Positions 1 to 5,552 of a DNA stretch of 5,552 bases are shown here, one piece after another; positions within the stretch are counted from its first letter, which is position 1; each line of letters begins with the position of its first letter. The notes under the pieces are model-generated. The model saw only the letters and a program-made list of their open reading frames with translations, ran no database searches and had not been told where the DNA came from. Source of the DNA: Globobulimina sp. (Eukaryota > Foraminifera > Rotaliida); NCBI GenBank assembly GCA_003354225.1, contig PIVH01000515.1, forward strand, positions 1 through 5,552, read 5' to 3'. A program made the translations under genes and the position numbers.

Positions 1-1598
1 TGCGGAGCATATGCTTTAAATCTTGGATATGAATCATAAATTTCAAATTTGTCTGTTTTCTCTTGAATAAATATAAATTTTGATGAATTATTCTCTTGCG
101 GTATAATTAAAACAACAGTGGTGTCAGTAAATGTTGTTTGGATCACATCGTTGCTCAGTTTAATGATTCTCGCATATTCCGTTGGTTTATTCTTTTCGAG
201 GTAAACAATGTCATTTATTGTATTAATCACATTTTTGCTGGTTTTTATATTATCTGAATTGATTGAAAAATTGCTCCACATCGTTTTAGCGATTTCCATG
301 AAAATTTTGAATTTTTTGTTTAACTGCACATCTGTGCTTTTATTTGGTGCAAATTGTTTATAATCATACTTTATTTTCTCTCCATTGGTGTCCACATAAC
401 ATACAAATTTCTTACTGATGGGCAATATCAATGAAGACGTATCGTTAAAAAACATCCCCGTGCAGCCATTTGATAAAATGTAACCAATTCCATACTTATT
501 ATAATCAATATATTTCACCACATTGACGCATAAATTATTTAATATCTTACTATTCAATTTGCTGCAATTAATACAAAATGATATCAATTCTTCAGCGTCG
601 ATGCAATCTTTATAACCGCCGGGAAATAATTCTTTTTTGGTTGGTTTCCTCGATAAAATAATTGCTGGCAACTTTGTTGGCATTCTCTTCTGAAAAAATG
701 GATGCATTAATATCTGCTTTAAATTTAATCTGTTTCCAGGCTTAATTTGCAAAATGCGGCGCATTAAATCTTTGCTACACTCTGATAATAACGAAGTGGG
801 CGGAAATACGAATTGGCATTTCTTGATTTTATCCAATGTCTCGTTCTTCGACTTTGCGTGAAAGGGAGGCTGCCCAAAAATTAACGTAAATGTCATGATA
901 CCAATGGACCAAATATCCACTTCATACGAATGTCCATTATAACCCTTTTTATCCTCGCCAACACCCAATGCGATTTCCGGTGCGATGTAATTTGGTGTCC
1001 CGCATATCGTCGTTTTGCGTTGCTCATATTTTTCTAATTTCGCAGCCAATCCAAAATCACAAATTTTAATATTCATATGTGAGTCTAATAAGACATTGGC
1101 TAATTTCAAATCTCTGTGAATAATGTTGCATTCACGATGCAGATACTTGACACCCTCACTTGTTTGGTACATAATAAATCGCGTCTCACATTCTGTCAAT
1201 TTTTTCCTTTTATCCAATAATGTTTGTAAACAGCCATTGGGACAATAATCAATCATCAAATATAATATTTGCTGATTTTCAAAATATCGAAAAAATTTGA
1301 CAATATTTTTGTTTCTGTCTTTTGCACCGAGGCCCGCACATAATGAATGTAATTGAATTTCGGACTTTACTTTTTCAAAATGTTTTTTTGATCTTATTAG
1401 TGATTTATCAATGAATTTACATGCGTAGAATTCACCAGATTCTGCTGATTTTATCAGGTAAACTTCTGCAAATGCACCCAAACCTAATCGTTTCTGGATG
1501 GAGTAGGTTTCAATGTGATTTGAATGGGCCACATTGTGCCAAATGCGCTCTCCAATGCGTGAATCCGCTCGCGAATGATTACGATTATGACTTTTCAT
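1..1598 (-). CDS. PLK: Polo-like serine/threonine kinase (C-terminus cut by window edge)
   Basis: This is a mitotic Ser/Thr kinase of the polo family, read from the ATG at 1598 to the left edge: 532 residues without an intron. An in-frame TAA upstream, with no other in-frame ATG before 1598, fixes the start. Kinase domain: glycine loop GLGAFAEVY (39-47) with the Phe-Ala typical of PLKs, ACK with Lys61, Glu80 of helix C, HRDLKLAN (161-168; human PLK1 has LKLGN), DFG (181-183), and an activation loop TTICGTPNYIAPE whose Thr197 matches PLK1 Thr210. Polo box 1 begins near residue 358 and shows KYIDYNKYGIGY then NGCTGMFFND. Polo box 2 is recognisable at 465-532 (ARIIKLSNDVIQ). PLK1 phosphopeptide contacts Trp414, His538 and Lys540 align with Tyr363, Thr494 and Val496. 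A short insert lies before GHSYEVD, and the kinase-to-polo-box linker is short. By family it should act at centrosomes, kinetochores or the division site. Family assignment is firm; the subtype (PLK1-like) is inferred from two polo boxes. Confidence 0.96.
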   Translation of the reverse strand, partial: MKSHNRNHSRADSRIGERIWHNVAHSNHIETYSIQKRLGLGAFAEVYLIKSAESGEFYACKFIDKSLIRSKKHFEKVKSEIQLHSLCAGLGAKDRNKNIVKFFRYFENQQILYLMIDYCPNGCLQTLLDKRKKLTECETRFIMYQTSEGVKYLHRECNIIHRDLKLANVLLDSHMNIKICDFGLAAKLEKYEQRKTTICGTPNYIAPEIALGVGEDKKGYNGHSYEVDIWSIGIMTFTLIFGQPPFHAKSKNETLDKIKKCQFVFPPTSLLSECSKDLMRRILQIKPGNRLNLKQILMHPFFQKRMPTKLPAIILSRKPTKKELFPGGYKDCIDAEELISFCINCSKLNSKILNNLCVNVVKYIDYNKYGIGYILSNGCTGMFFNDTSSLILPISKKFVCYVDTNGEKIKYDYKQFAPNKSTDVQLNKKFKIFMEIAKTMWSNFSINSDNIKTSKNVINTINDIVYLEKNKPTEYARIIKLSNDVIQTTFTDTTVVLIIPQENNSSKFIFIQEKTDKFEIYDSYPRFKAYAP

Positions 1599-1618
1599 GC
1601 TAATGTGACAGATATATC

Positions 1619-1749
1619 TAATCTCAGAATGACTTGACTCAGTATCTACAATGCATAATTAACGATTATGAGAAACAATGTAATTATGAGATTAAACCTG
1701 ATTAAAGCAGCTGCAGCACTTAATACTTAATCTCACTGTCTCATAATTA
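1619..1749. promoter_or_regulatory. Cluster of direct and inverted motif copies upstream of the polo kinase
   Basis: TAATTATGAGA at 1681-1691 is matched exactly by its reverse complement TCTCATAATTA at 1739-1749. TGAGATTAA at 1687-1695 is matched by TTAATCTCA at 1727-1735. A further ATTATGAGA lies at 1665-1673 and a further TAATCTCA at 1619-1626. The copies lie 21 to 151 bp upstream of the kinase ATG. This could be an array of binding sites for a transcription factor or the arms of a cruciform. That it is regulatory is inferred from position and repetition; the repeats themselves are read directly. Confidence 0.4.
1635..1641. promoter_or_regulatory. AP-1/GCN4-type TGACTCA site
   Basis: A perfect TGACTCA lies 37 bp upstream of the kinase ATG. 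This is the consensus for bZIP factors of the AP-1/GCN4 class. A 7-bp match arises often by chance, and the site may sit in the transcribed leader, so function is only a possibility. Confidence 0.2.
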
Positions 1750-1776
1750 CTATTATTATTATTATAATAATTATTT
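1749..1776. repeat. ATT/AAT trinucleotide microsatellite
   Basis: A period-3 ATT run (1751-1765) continues into AATAATAATTATT. It is a simple-sequence tract in non-coding DNA, about 150-180 bp upstream of the kinase ATG. It may vary in length between individuals and could disfavour nucleosomes. Confidence 0.8.
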
Positions 1777-1936
1777 CCGCAATTGAAACATATCGATGTA
1801 GTTTAGGTGTTGGCCATATGTTGGATCAGAAAGTCTGTCTTTTCTGGCATGTATGTATTAAACAAGTGAAAACTGGAGTTTTTTGTAAAATGTAAACCAA
1901 AGAAAAAGAAACAAGTAAATTGATTTTAATTTTGGT

Positions 1937-1954
1937 TGCACCATTATTGGTGCA
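1937..1954. repeat. 7-bp perfect hairpin in the 3' flank of the membrane-protein gene
   Basis: TGCACCA (1937-1943) and TGGTGCA (1948-1954) form a perfect 7-bp stem closed by a TTAT loop. On the minus strand it starts 16 nt after the TAA codon, so it would lie in the 3' UTR. It could be an RNA stem-loop affecting stability or 3'-end formation, or chance. It does not resemble the histone mRNA stem-loop. Confidence 0.4.
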
Positions 1955-1970
1955 TGAAGACTATGACTAT

Positions 1971-2405
1971 TTATTTTAATTGTCTTGGTCTCGGATCTAA
2001 GGGTAATTGGAATAGGATTCTTCCAATAAACAATCCAAAAACACTTCCAAAAATTGACCATAGCCCTGCTCTCCGAACAGGATCAATCCGAACACTGTAA
2101 TTAACTTTTCTGTCAGGATAATAGTAATAACTTGCAAAATTAAGTCCTACCGCGAGAACAGTACATCCTAAAACAAATTCTCTGTATTTTCTGCCTTTAT
2201 CATTTTCTGCCTGTATTATATTAATATATTCAGTGTATTAATACAATTTATATTCAATGACAACATTCATATATAAAATGCGTACGGTGAGTAGTGTTTG
2301 GACAATTAAATATGATCCCATGCAACATCCAGTTATCCCCAATGATGCAAACGTTTTTGGACCCATTCCGTCAGCGCCATAATAGGTATCAGATCCGGTT
2401 GACAT
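1971..2405 (-). CDS. Small three-pass membrane protein, two exons (join 2405..2286 and 2210..1971)
   Basis: I do not recognise the family. Exon 1 (2405-2286) encodes 40 residues starting MSTGSDTYYGADGMG. Exon 2 (2210-1971) encodes 79 more, ending QLK then TAA, for 119 residues. Start: the first in-frame ATG after a TAA in the leader. The GTACGC donor and ATACAG acceptor join phase 0 to phase 0, and reading through the intron meets a TAA after 15 codons. Three hydrophobic segments are visible: about 19-39, about 52-71 and about 89-107. The last contains a GxxxGxxxG glycine zipper (Gly95, Gly99, Gly103), which in known proteins packs membrane helices. Basic runs (KGRK before helix 2, VRRAG before helix 3) flank the helices. 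There is no clear signal peptide, so an endomembrane or mitochondrial inner-membrane location is possible. Confidence is good that it is coding, low on function. Confidence 0.75.
2211..2285 (-). other. 75-nt spliceosomal intron in the membrane-protein gene
   Basis: The intron runs from GTACGC (2285) to ATACAG (2211) and is very AT-rich, as expected for short introns in an AT-rich genome. A TATTAATAC stretch about 30-40 nt before the acceptor could hold the branch adenosine. Evidence is phase-0 continuity of two membrane-protein frames and the stop codon inside the intron. Other nearby AG acceptors (after GGCAG) exist but would change the frame or drop residues. Confidence 0.65.
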
Positions 2406-2581
2406 ACTGCACTGTCTGAAGCTTCTTGAATTTTCTGAGCTAGATCCTCCACTAAAAACTTTTTCAATTTAAAACATTTCCCAGCAACCATGTCTCTCTT
2501 ATCCGAATACCCATTTATTTGCAATATTTGCAAATGTCTCGCAAGTGTTAAGTACCACCACATATTAAAATACCTAACCAT
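2333..2581 (-). CDS. Uncertain small ORF, 82 codons, overlapping the start of the membrane-protein gene
   Basis: An ATG at 2581 in a good eukaryotic context (AAAATGG) opens 82 codons ending HHWG then TAA at 2333. The frame stays open further upstream, to a GTG at 2602. The product is unrecognised. It has an aromatic start (MVRYFNMWWYLTLARHLQ), a possible amphipathic helical middle (KKFLVEDLAQKIQEA), four tryptophans and no membrane helix. Its last 73 nt overlap exon 1 of the membrane-protein gene on the same strand in another frame. It could be a real small protein, the first cistron of a shared transcript, an overlapping upstream ORF limiting translation of the next gene, or chance. An open frame this long is only mildly unlikely in a window this size. 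Confidence 0.3.
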   Translation of the reverse strand: MVRYFNMWWYLTLARHLQILQINGYSDKRDMVAGKCFKLKKFLVEDLAQKIQEASDSAVCQPDLIPIMALTEWVQKRLHHWG

Positions 2582-2676
2582 TTTCCAATTGTTTCCTTGC
2601 ACAGTCCCACAATTACTGCAAATTAATTAAAATCCTAAAATGTGTCATTGACCGTCATATAAAACGTTTATTAACA
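2582..2676. promoter_or_regulatory. Short divergent (head-to-head) intergenic promoter region
   Basis: Only 95 bp separate the ATG at 2581 (minus) from the ATG at 2677 (plus), or 271 bp if the minus-strand transcript begins coding at 2405. The region holds TGACCGTCA (2649-2657), two TGAC half-sites in inverted orientation around one base, akin to a spaced CRE. TATAAAA follows at 2658-2664. The TATA-like string lies only 12 bp before the plus ATG, too close for a classical TATA box with a start site 25-30 bp downstream. A shared bidirectional promoter is inferred. Confidence 0.4.
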
Positions 2677-5112
2677 ATGTCCCCTCCAGAATTAAACATA
2701 TTTATTCAAATATTATTAGAATTGATCAACATATTACACAGTGAATCAACCATTCCTTTAGACCAAGCCTTTGAGGAATCCGTCATTTATAATTATATTC
2801 AAATCACGCAATTAATCTCACAACACACCACATTGACTTCATTAATCCCAAACCGATTGCAAATAAAACTATCCTTGCAAATAATTTCAATCTATTTTGA
2901 CTATTCCCGCTATAAAAATATTGAACCTATCATTGATTGCAACATTGAGTTAGCTGCTATTACTCCACAAGCTCACTTTCAATTTATTCAATTAATTCTT
3001 ATCAAATGTAACATGATTAATTATATGTCATCGACCTGCACACAAAATGTGCAACCATTACTGACTGACATTCATAAACTTATCACACAAACCTTGCAAT
3101 CCAAAAAGCAAACTCTCCCTCACATTTGCCACTTATTTCTACGTTTGATTCAAGTCTCATTATATTTGAGATACGATCAAAGCATCGAAGCGGGACAGTT
3201 ATTAATTGAAACCAGCAATGATTTATTCACTTTGATCGGCAGTATTAATGACAAAAATAGCTTGGAAAATAAAGAGAATCATCGCGTTGGCGAAAAAAGG
3301 AAATTTTGTACGGTTGAAGGTGACCAACGACCGAGAAAACGACAAAAATTAAATAATTCGCATGCTAATAATAGCTATGATAGTAATCATATCATGGATG
3401 GCGATGTCTGCCTTTTGGTTAATTTTTGTGCGCTGCTGAATTTGTTATGGATTGTCAGGAATTCTTCGTTTGGGTATAATGCAAATAATAGCTCAGAGTT
3501 GGAAGAATTGGGGGAAAATATTAAATTTTTAATGCAGAAAAACGAAGCTGATATTCCACCGCAGGAAATGTCCTTTTTTGAAAGGACATTAATCGACTTT
3601 TTTCAACAAAAAATGGAGAAATCATCGACGATGACCCAAATACACGAGTTAGCACAGACGGTCAATGGAACCTATTTTAATACGAAAATAATCAAATTAT
3701 TGGCGAGAGTGAATCCAAATTATAACAACGAGGATGTGACTGATAATAATACATTATTATCACATATAAATTGGTTGAATATACATGGATTGTCGTCGAT
3801 AATTATGCAATTATTTAAATGTTTGGAAGCTATGCATTGTGCTAAAATGAAAGATGCCCGCAACTGTATTAAAAATGTGATATTAGTGATGAATTCGAAA
3901 GAAAATAAGAATAAAAAGAATAAGAATGATTTTGCGAGGCTGAATTTACAATTTTTAATATGGAACATTAGCGTGCATTTATTAGTAAGTGATGAGGAGA
4001 AATTGAATGAAAATATGACTGAAATTGGCTGTATGATGAAGTATATTGATACTGTTCAATGTATGCTAAATAAACATTATTGTCAACAGGAACTATTTGA
4101 AAATGAATGTATTTCTAATACGAAAGGTAAAAAAAATAAAAATGATGATATCTTGCAGAAATCGGTGATGTTTTTGAATGGGTCTGATGCGCCATTGATC
4201 GTATTTGATTTGGCCAAAAATGACATGAAATTACCTTCATTGTCGTTGGATAAGTTGAAAGAAAATGAATCGAGTTGTTTTTTCATGCAAAATCTAATAA
4301 ATGATGTAGAAAATGGTGAGATATTAAATATTGCGGAAATTAAGTCATTTTTACGAATGACTGCAATAAAATTGCATTATTTATCCGCCTATGTATCGTT
4401 AATAATTCGTGATAGAAAATGTACGCGAAATCAAGTGAAGAGAGCACATCGATTAACTATAAAAAATGTTGATGTTTCAACGCGATTTTATCTACGTTTG
4501 ATGTTGGAAATATTAAAAGAAACAGATCTTAAAATAAAATCAATTTATAGTTATATTAAACTGATATTTAAACAAAATAAAAATACATTAAATGTACTGC
4601 CGTTTGTTGCCGTATGCACAGTTTATGCATACCTTGTCATTCCGGATAATGTTGTACAGGAATTTAAGAAAAAAGAAGTTAACAATGTCGATATTATAAA
4701 TACAAATAATAATATGATTAGACGAAGAATTACATTTTTAAAATTTATGATTTGTCAGTTATTACAAGAACCAATTCAAGCGGTATATGTTCACATTATA
4801 TGCTCATTTCTTGTTTATTTGTATAAATTAATGCAACAATGTAAAGAGTATCAGTTTGAAATGCAAAACATAGAGAAATTATTACAAAAATTGTTACCGA
4901 AACAATCAGAATTTATTGATTTACACTTTCCGAATTGTAATGATTTAAAAAGAATAAATAATTGTTGCATGGAATTATTGCATAATCAAAATATAATTAC
5001 AATTCCCTCGGAAATCAATTATAATTCAATGGTGGATCAACAATTAAAAAAAGTTATTATTAATTATTATGATCATATTTATATTCGACAATCAGCCGAA
5101 AATTCATCATGA
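2677..5112 (+). CDS. Large alpha-helical repeat protein, putative MAU2/Scc4-like cohesin loader
   Basis: A single-exon ORF of 811 residues, all-helical in appearance, with many Leu/Ile-spaced repeats of the TPR type. My tentative match is to MAU2/Scc4, which with NIPBL/Scc2 loads cohesin onto chromatin in the nucleus. Four stretches resemble remembered human MAU2 in the same order: QLISQH near the N-terminus; NVQPLLT (124-130) followed by FLRLIQVSLYL (154-164); VCLLVNF (244-250); and LLARVNPN (341-348) followed by a long helical pair. Residues about 190-240 form a polar insert with a KEN box (199-201) and basic clusters KRK (207-209) and RPRKRQK (218-224), a likely nuclear signal. Two Lys/Asn loops share KKNKND (413-418, 485-490). 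About 340 C-terminal residues extend beyond the match; MAU2 is usually near 600-625. The start is the first ATG, just after a TAA-containing leader. Divergent APC5 or another TPR scaffold remains possible. Confidence 0.93.
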   Translation: MSPPELNIFIQILLELINILHSESTIPLDQAFEESVIYNYIQITQLISQHTTLTSLIPNRLQIKLSLQIISIYFDYSRYKNIEPIIDCNIELAAITPQAHFQFIQLILIKCNMINYMSSTCTQNVQPLLTDIHKLITQTLQSKKQTLPHICHLFLRLIQVSLYLRYDQSIEAGQLLIETSNDLFTLIGSINDKNSLENKENHRVGEKRKFCTVEGDQRPRKRQKLNNSHANNSYDSNHIMDGDVCLLVNFCALLNLLWIVRNSSFGYNANNSSELEELGENIKFLMQKNEADIPPQEMSFFERTLIDFFQQKMEKSSTMTQIHELAQTVNGTYFNTKIIKLLARVNPNYNNEDVTDNNTLLSHINWLNIHGLSSIIMQLFKCLEAMHCAKMKDARNCIKNVILVMNSKENKNKKNKNDFARLNLQFLIWNISVHLLVSDEEKLNENMTEIGCMMKYIDTVQCMLNKHYCQQELFENECISNTKGKKNKNDDILQKSVMFLNGSDAPLIVFDLAKNDMKLPSLSLDKLKENESSCFFMQNLINDVENGEILNIAEIKSFLRMTAIKLHYLSAYVSLIIRDRKCTRNQVKRAHRLTIKNVDVSTRFYLRLMLEILKETDLKIKSIYSYIKLIFKQNKNTLNVLPFVAVCTVYAYLVIPDNVVQEFKKKEVNNVDIINTNNNMIRRRITFLKFMICQLLQEPIQAVYVHIICSFLVYLYKLMQQCKEYQFEMQNIEKLLQKLLPKQSEFIDLHFPNCNDLKRINNCCMELLHNQNIITIPSEINYNSMVDQQLKKVIINYYDHIYIRQSAENSS

Positions 5113-5298
5113 CCATACATCAACTTTTTGTGTTAATTTTTTTTTATTTTGAGAGTATTTAATGCTAGAAATCATTTTAAAACTTGTTTCATAATTCATT
5201 TTTTTTTAATTCAAACCATTAACTGGCTCTGCACGAACGTTGCAACTGTATGCTCTGCAGCACATTCGTAATTCAAAAGGTTTTTTCAAATTTCAAAC
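5113..5298. other. Intergenic spacer between two plus-strand genes
   Basis: These 186 bp hold no supported gene. The first half has long T tracts (around 5138-5150 and 5198-5208) and probably includes the 3' UTR and cleavage region of the upstream gene. The second half is less AT-rich, repeats GCTCTGCA (5226-5233 and 5252-5259) and should include the promoter or leader of the gene starting at 5299. An upstream ATG at 5250 opens a 30-codon frame overlapping that start. Confidence 0.6.
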
Positions 5299-5552
5299 AT
5301 GGGCTCTTGTTGTTCAAAAGGTATATCAGCAGAGGATATTAACACAGTGGATAGAACTAAACAGTATGAGACTAGTCAAGATGGACCGGCGAGTAATAAA
5401 AAAATTGATGGTAAATTACATGAGCATCCTGATGGAGAGCCCACCAGTTTGCCATTGGATGAGTTTCATCAGGTTACTGCTACAGAATTAGGCAAGTTTG
5501 TATTAAAAAAAATGAATAATAAAACATTGGATCGTTTATGGAAACATTTGGA
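5299..5552 (+). CDS. N-terminal part of a probably lipid-anchored protein (MGSCCSK start), cut by window edge
   Basis: The ATG at 5299 follows an in-frame TAA at 5269 with no other in-frame ATG between, and the frame stays open for 84 codons to the right edge. The start, MGSCCSKG, has Gly2 for N-myristoylation, Cys4 and Cys5 for palmitoylation and Lys7. In known eukaryotic proteins this dual signal anchors kinases, small-GTPase regulators and similar factors to the plasma membrane or endomembranes. Residues about 9-50 are polar and look disordered (Asp, Lys, Gly, Pro rich). From about residue 56 (ATELGKFVLKKMNNKTLDRL) a helical region begins that may be the first part of a folded domain. Too little is present to name the family. 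The gene lies downstream of the MAU2-like gene in the same orientation, with its own spacer, so it is probably a separate transcript. Confidence 0.8.
   Translation, partial: MGSCCSKGISAEDINTVDRTKQYETSQDGPASNKKIDGKLHEHPDGEPTSLPLDEFHQVTATELGKFVLKKMNNKTLDRLWKHL

Larger units (their letters stand above)
1599..1970. other. Intergenic region: kinase 5' flank and 3' flank of the membrane-protein gene
   Basis: No coding frame is supported in these 372 bases. The left part should carry the kinase promoter and 5' leader, and the right part the 3' end of the minus-strand gene stopping at 1971. It holds copies of TAATCTCA and ATTATGAGA in both orientations, a near-palindromic GC-richer centre (GCAGCTGC at 1707-1714), an ATT-type microsatellite and a 7-bp hairpin. 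No polyadenylation signal could be assigned with confidence. Confidence 0.7.

Noticed and set aside
1-1598. A frame break or pseudogene status for the kinase
   Set aside because: The frame is continuous from 1598 to the edge, and all catalytic residues (Lys61, Glu80, Asp163, Asn168, Asp181) are present; the missing end is only the window boundary.
1421-1603. 60-codon plus-strand ORF opposite the kinase N-terminus
   Set aside because: It lies antisense to the glycine loop and N-terminal extension of a clearly coding kinase frame; its openness reflects the complementary reading frame.
1858-2061. 67-codon minus-strand ORF starting MVNFWK
   Set aside because: It overlaps exon 2 of the membrane-protein gene in another frame and continues into AT-rich 3' flank; the spliced frame explains the region better.
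2658-2664. TATAAAA as a TATA box for the plus-strand gene
   Set aside because: It is only 12 bp from the ATG, so a start site at the usual distance would fall inside the coding region; AT-rich DNA yields such strings by chance.
3720-4286. Two minus-strand ORFs (82 and 67 codons) within the large plus-strand gene
   Set aside because: Both are antisense shadows of the 811-residue frame; their Phe/Leu-rich composition mirrors Lys/Asn codons on the coding strand.
5240-5491. 83-codon plus-strand ORF beginning at a TTG
   Set aside because: It starts at a non-ATG codon and overlaps the MGSCCSK frame, which has an in-frame upstream stop, a proper ATG and a recognisable lipidation signal.
1-5552. 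Bacterial, CRISPR, mobile-element or viral content
   Set aside because: No Shine-Dalgarno-spaced operons, repeat arrays, transposase, integrase or capsid-like frames are seen; a polo-like kinase and a spliced gene point to a eukaryotic chromosome.

Overview
This is a compact, AT-rich nuclear segment from a eukaryote. It encodes a polo-like kinase, a family not known in prokaryotes and lacking from land plants. One gene is broken by a 75-nt GT...AG intron, and one protein starts with an N-myristoylation/palmitoylation signal. The standard genetic code fits every frame read here. The lineage cannot be fixed from the sequence alone: an AT-rich protist, an early-branching fungal or holozoan relative, or an animal with a reduced genome would all fit.

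Layout. Positions 1-1598 (minus strand) hold a polo-like kinase with an intact N-terminus and no intron; its C-terminus runs off the left edge. Positions 1599-1970 are non-coding and serve as the kinase 5' flank and the 3' flank of the next gene. They carry a cluster of direct and inverted copies of a short motif, an ATT microsatellite and a small hairpin. Positions 1971-2405 (minus strand) hold a two-exon gene for a 119-residue protein with three predicted membrane segments, visible only after removing an intron. A same-strand ORF of 82 codons (2333-2581) overlaps its start in another frame. A 95-bp divergent gap leads to 2677-5112 (plus strand), a single-exon gene for an 811-residue alpha-helical protein. 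I tentatively relate it to the cohesin loader subunit MAU2/Scc4. After 186 bp of T-rich spacer comes the 5' part of a gene (5299 to the right edge) whose product starts MGSCCSK and is probably lipid-anchored to a membrane.

How the genes relate. If the MAU2 reading is right, the window places a mitotic kinase and a cohesin-loading factor about 1.1 kb apart, with a small membrane protein gene between them. This is more likely chance linkage in a dense genome than a functional cluster. I found no mobile element, CRISPR array, tRNA, rRNA or virus-like gene. The most unusual signals are: a polo-box region that keeps the family fold signature but lacks the residues that grip phosphopeptides; a KEN-box and basic insert in the MAU2-like protein; a sharp reversal of G/C strand skew inside that ORF; and the unexplained overlapping small ORF.
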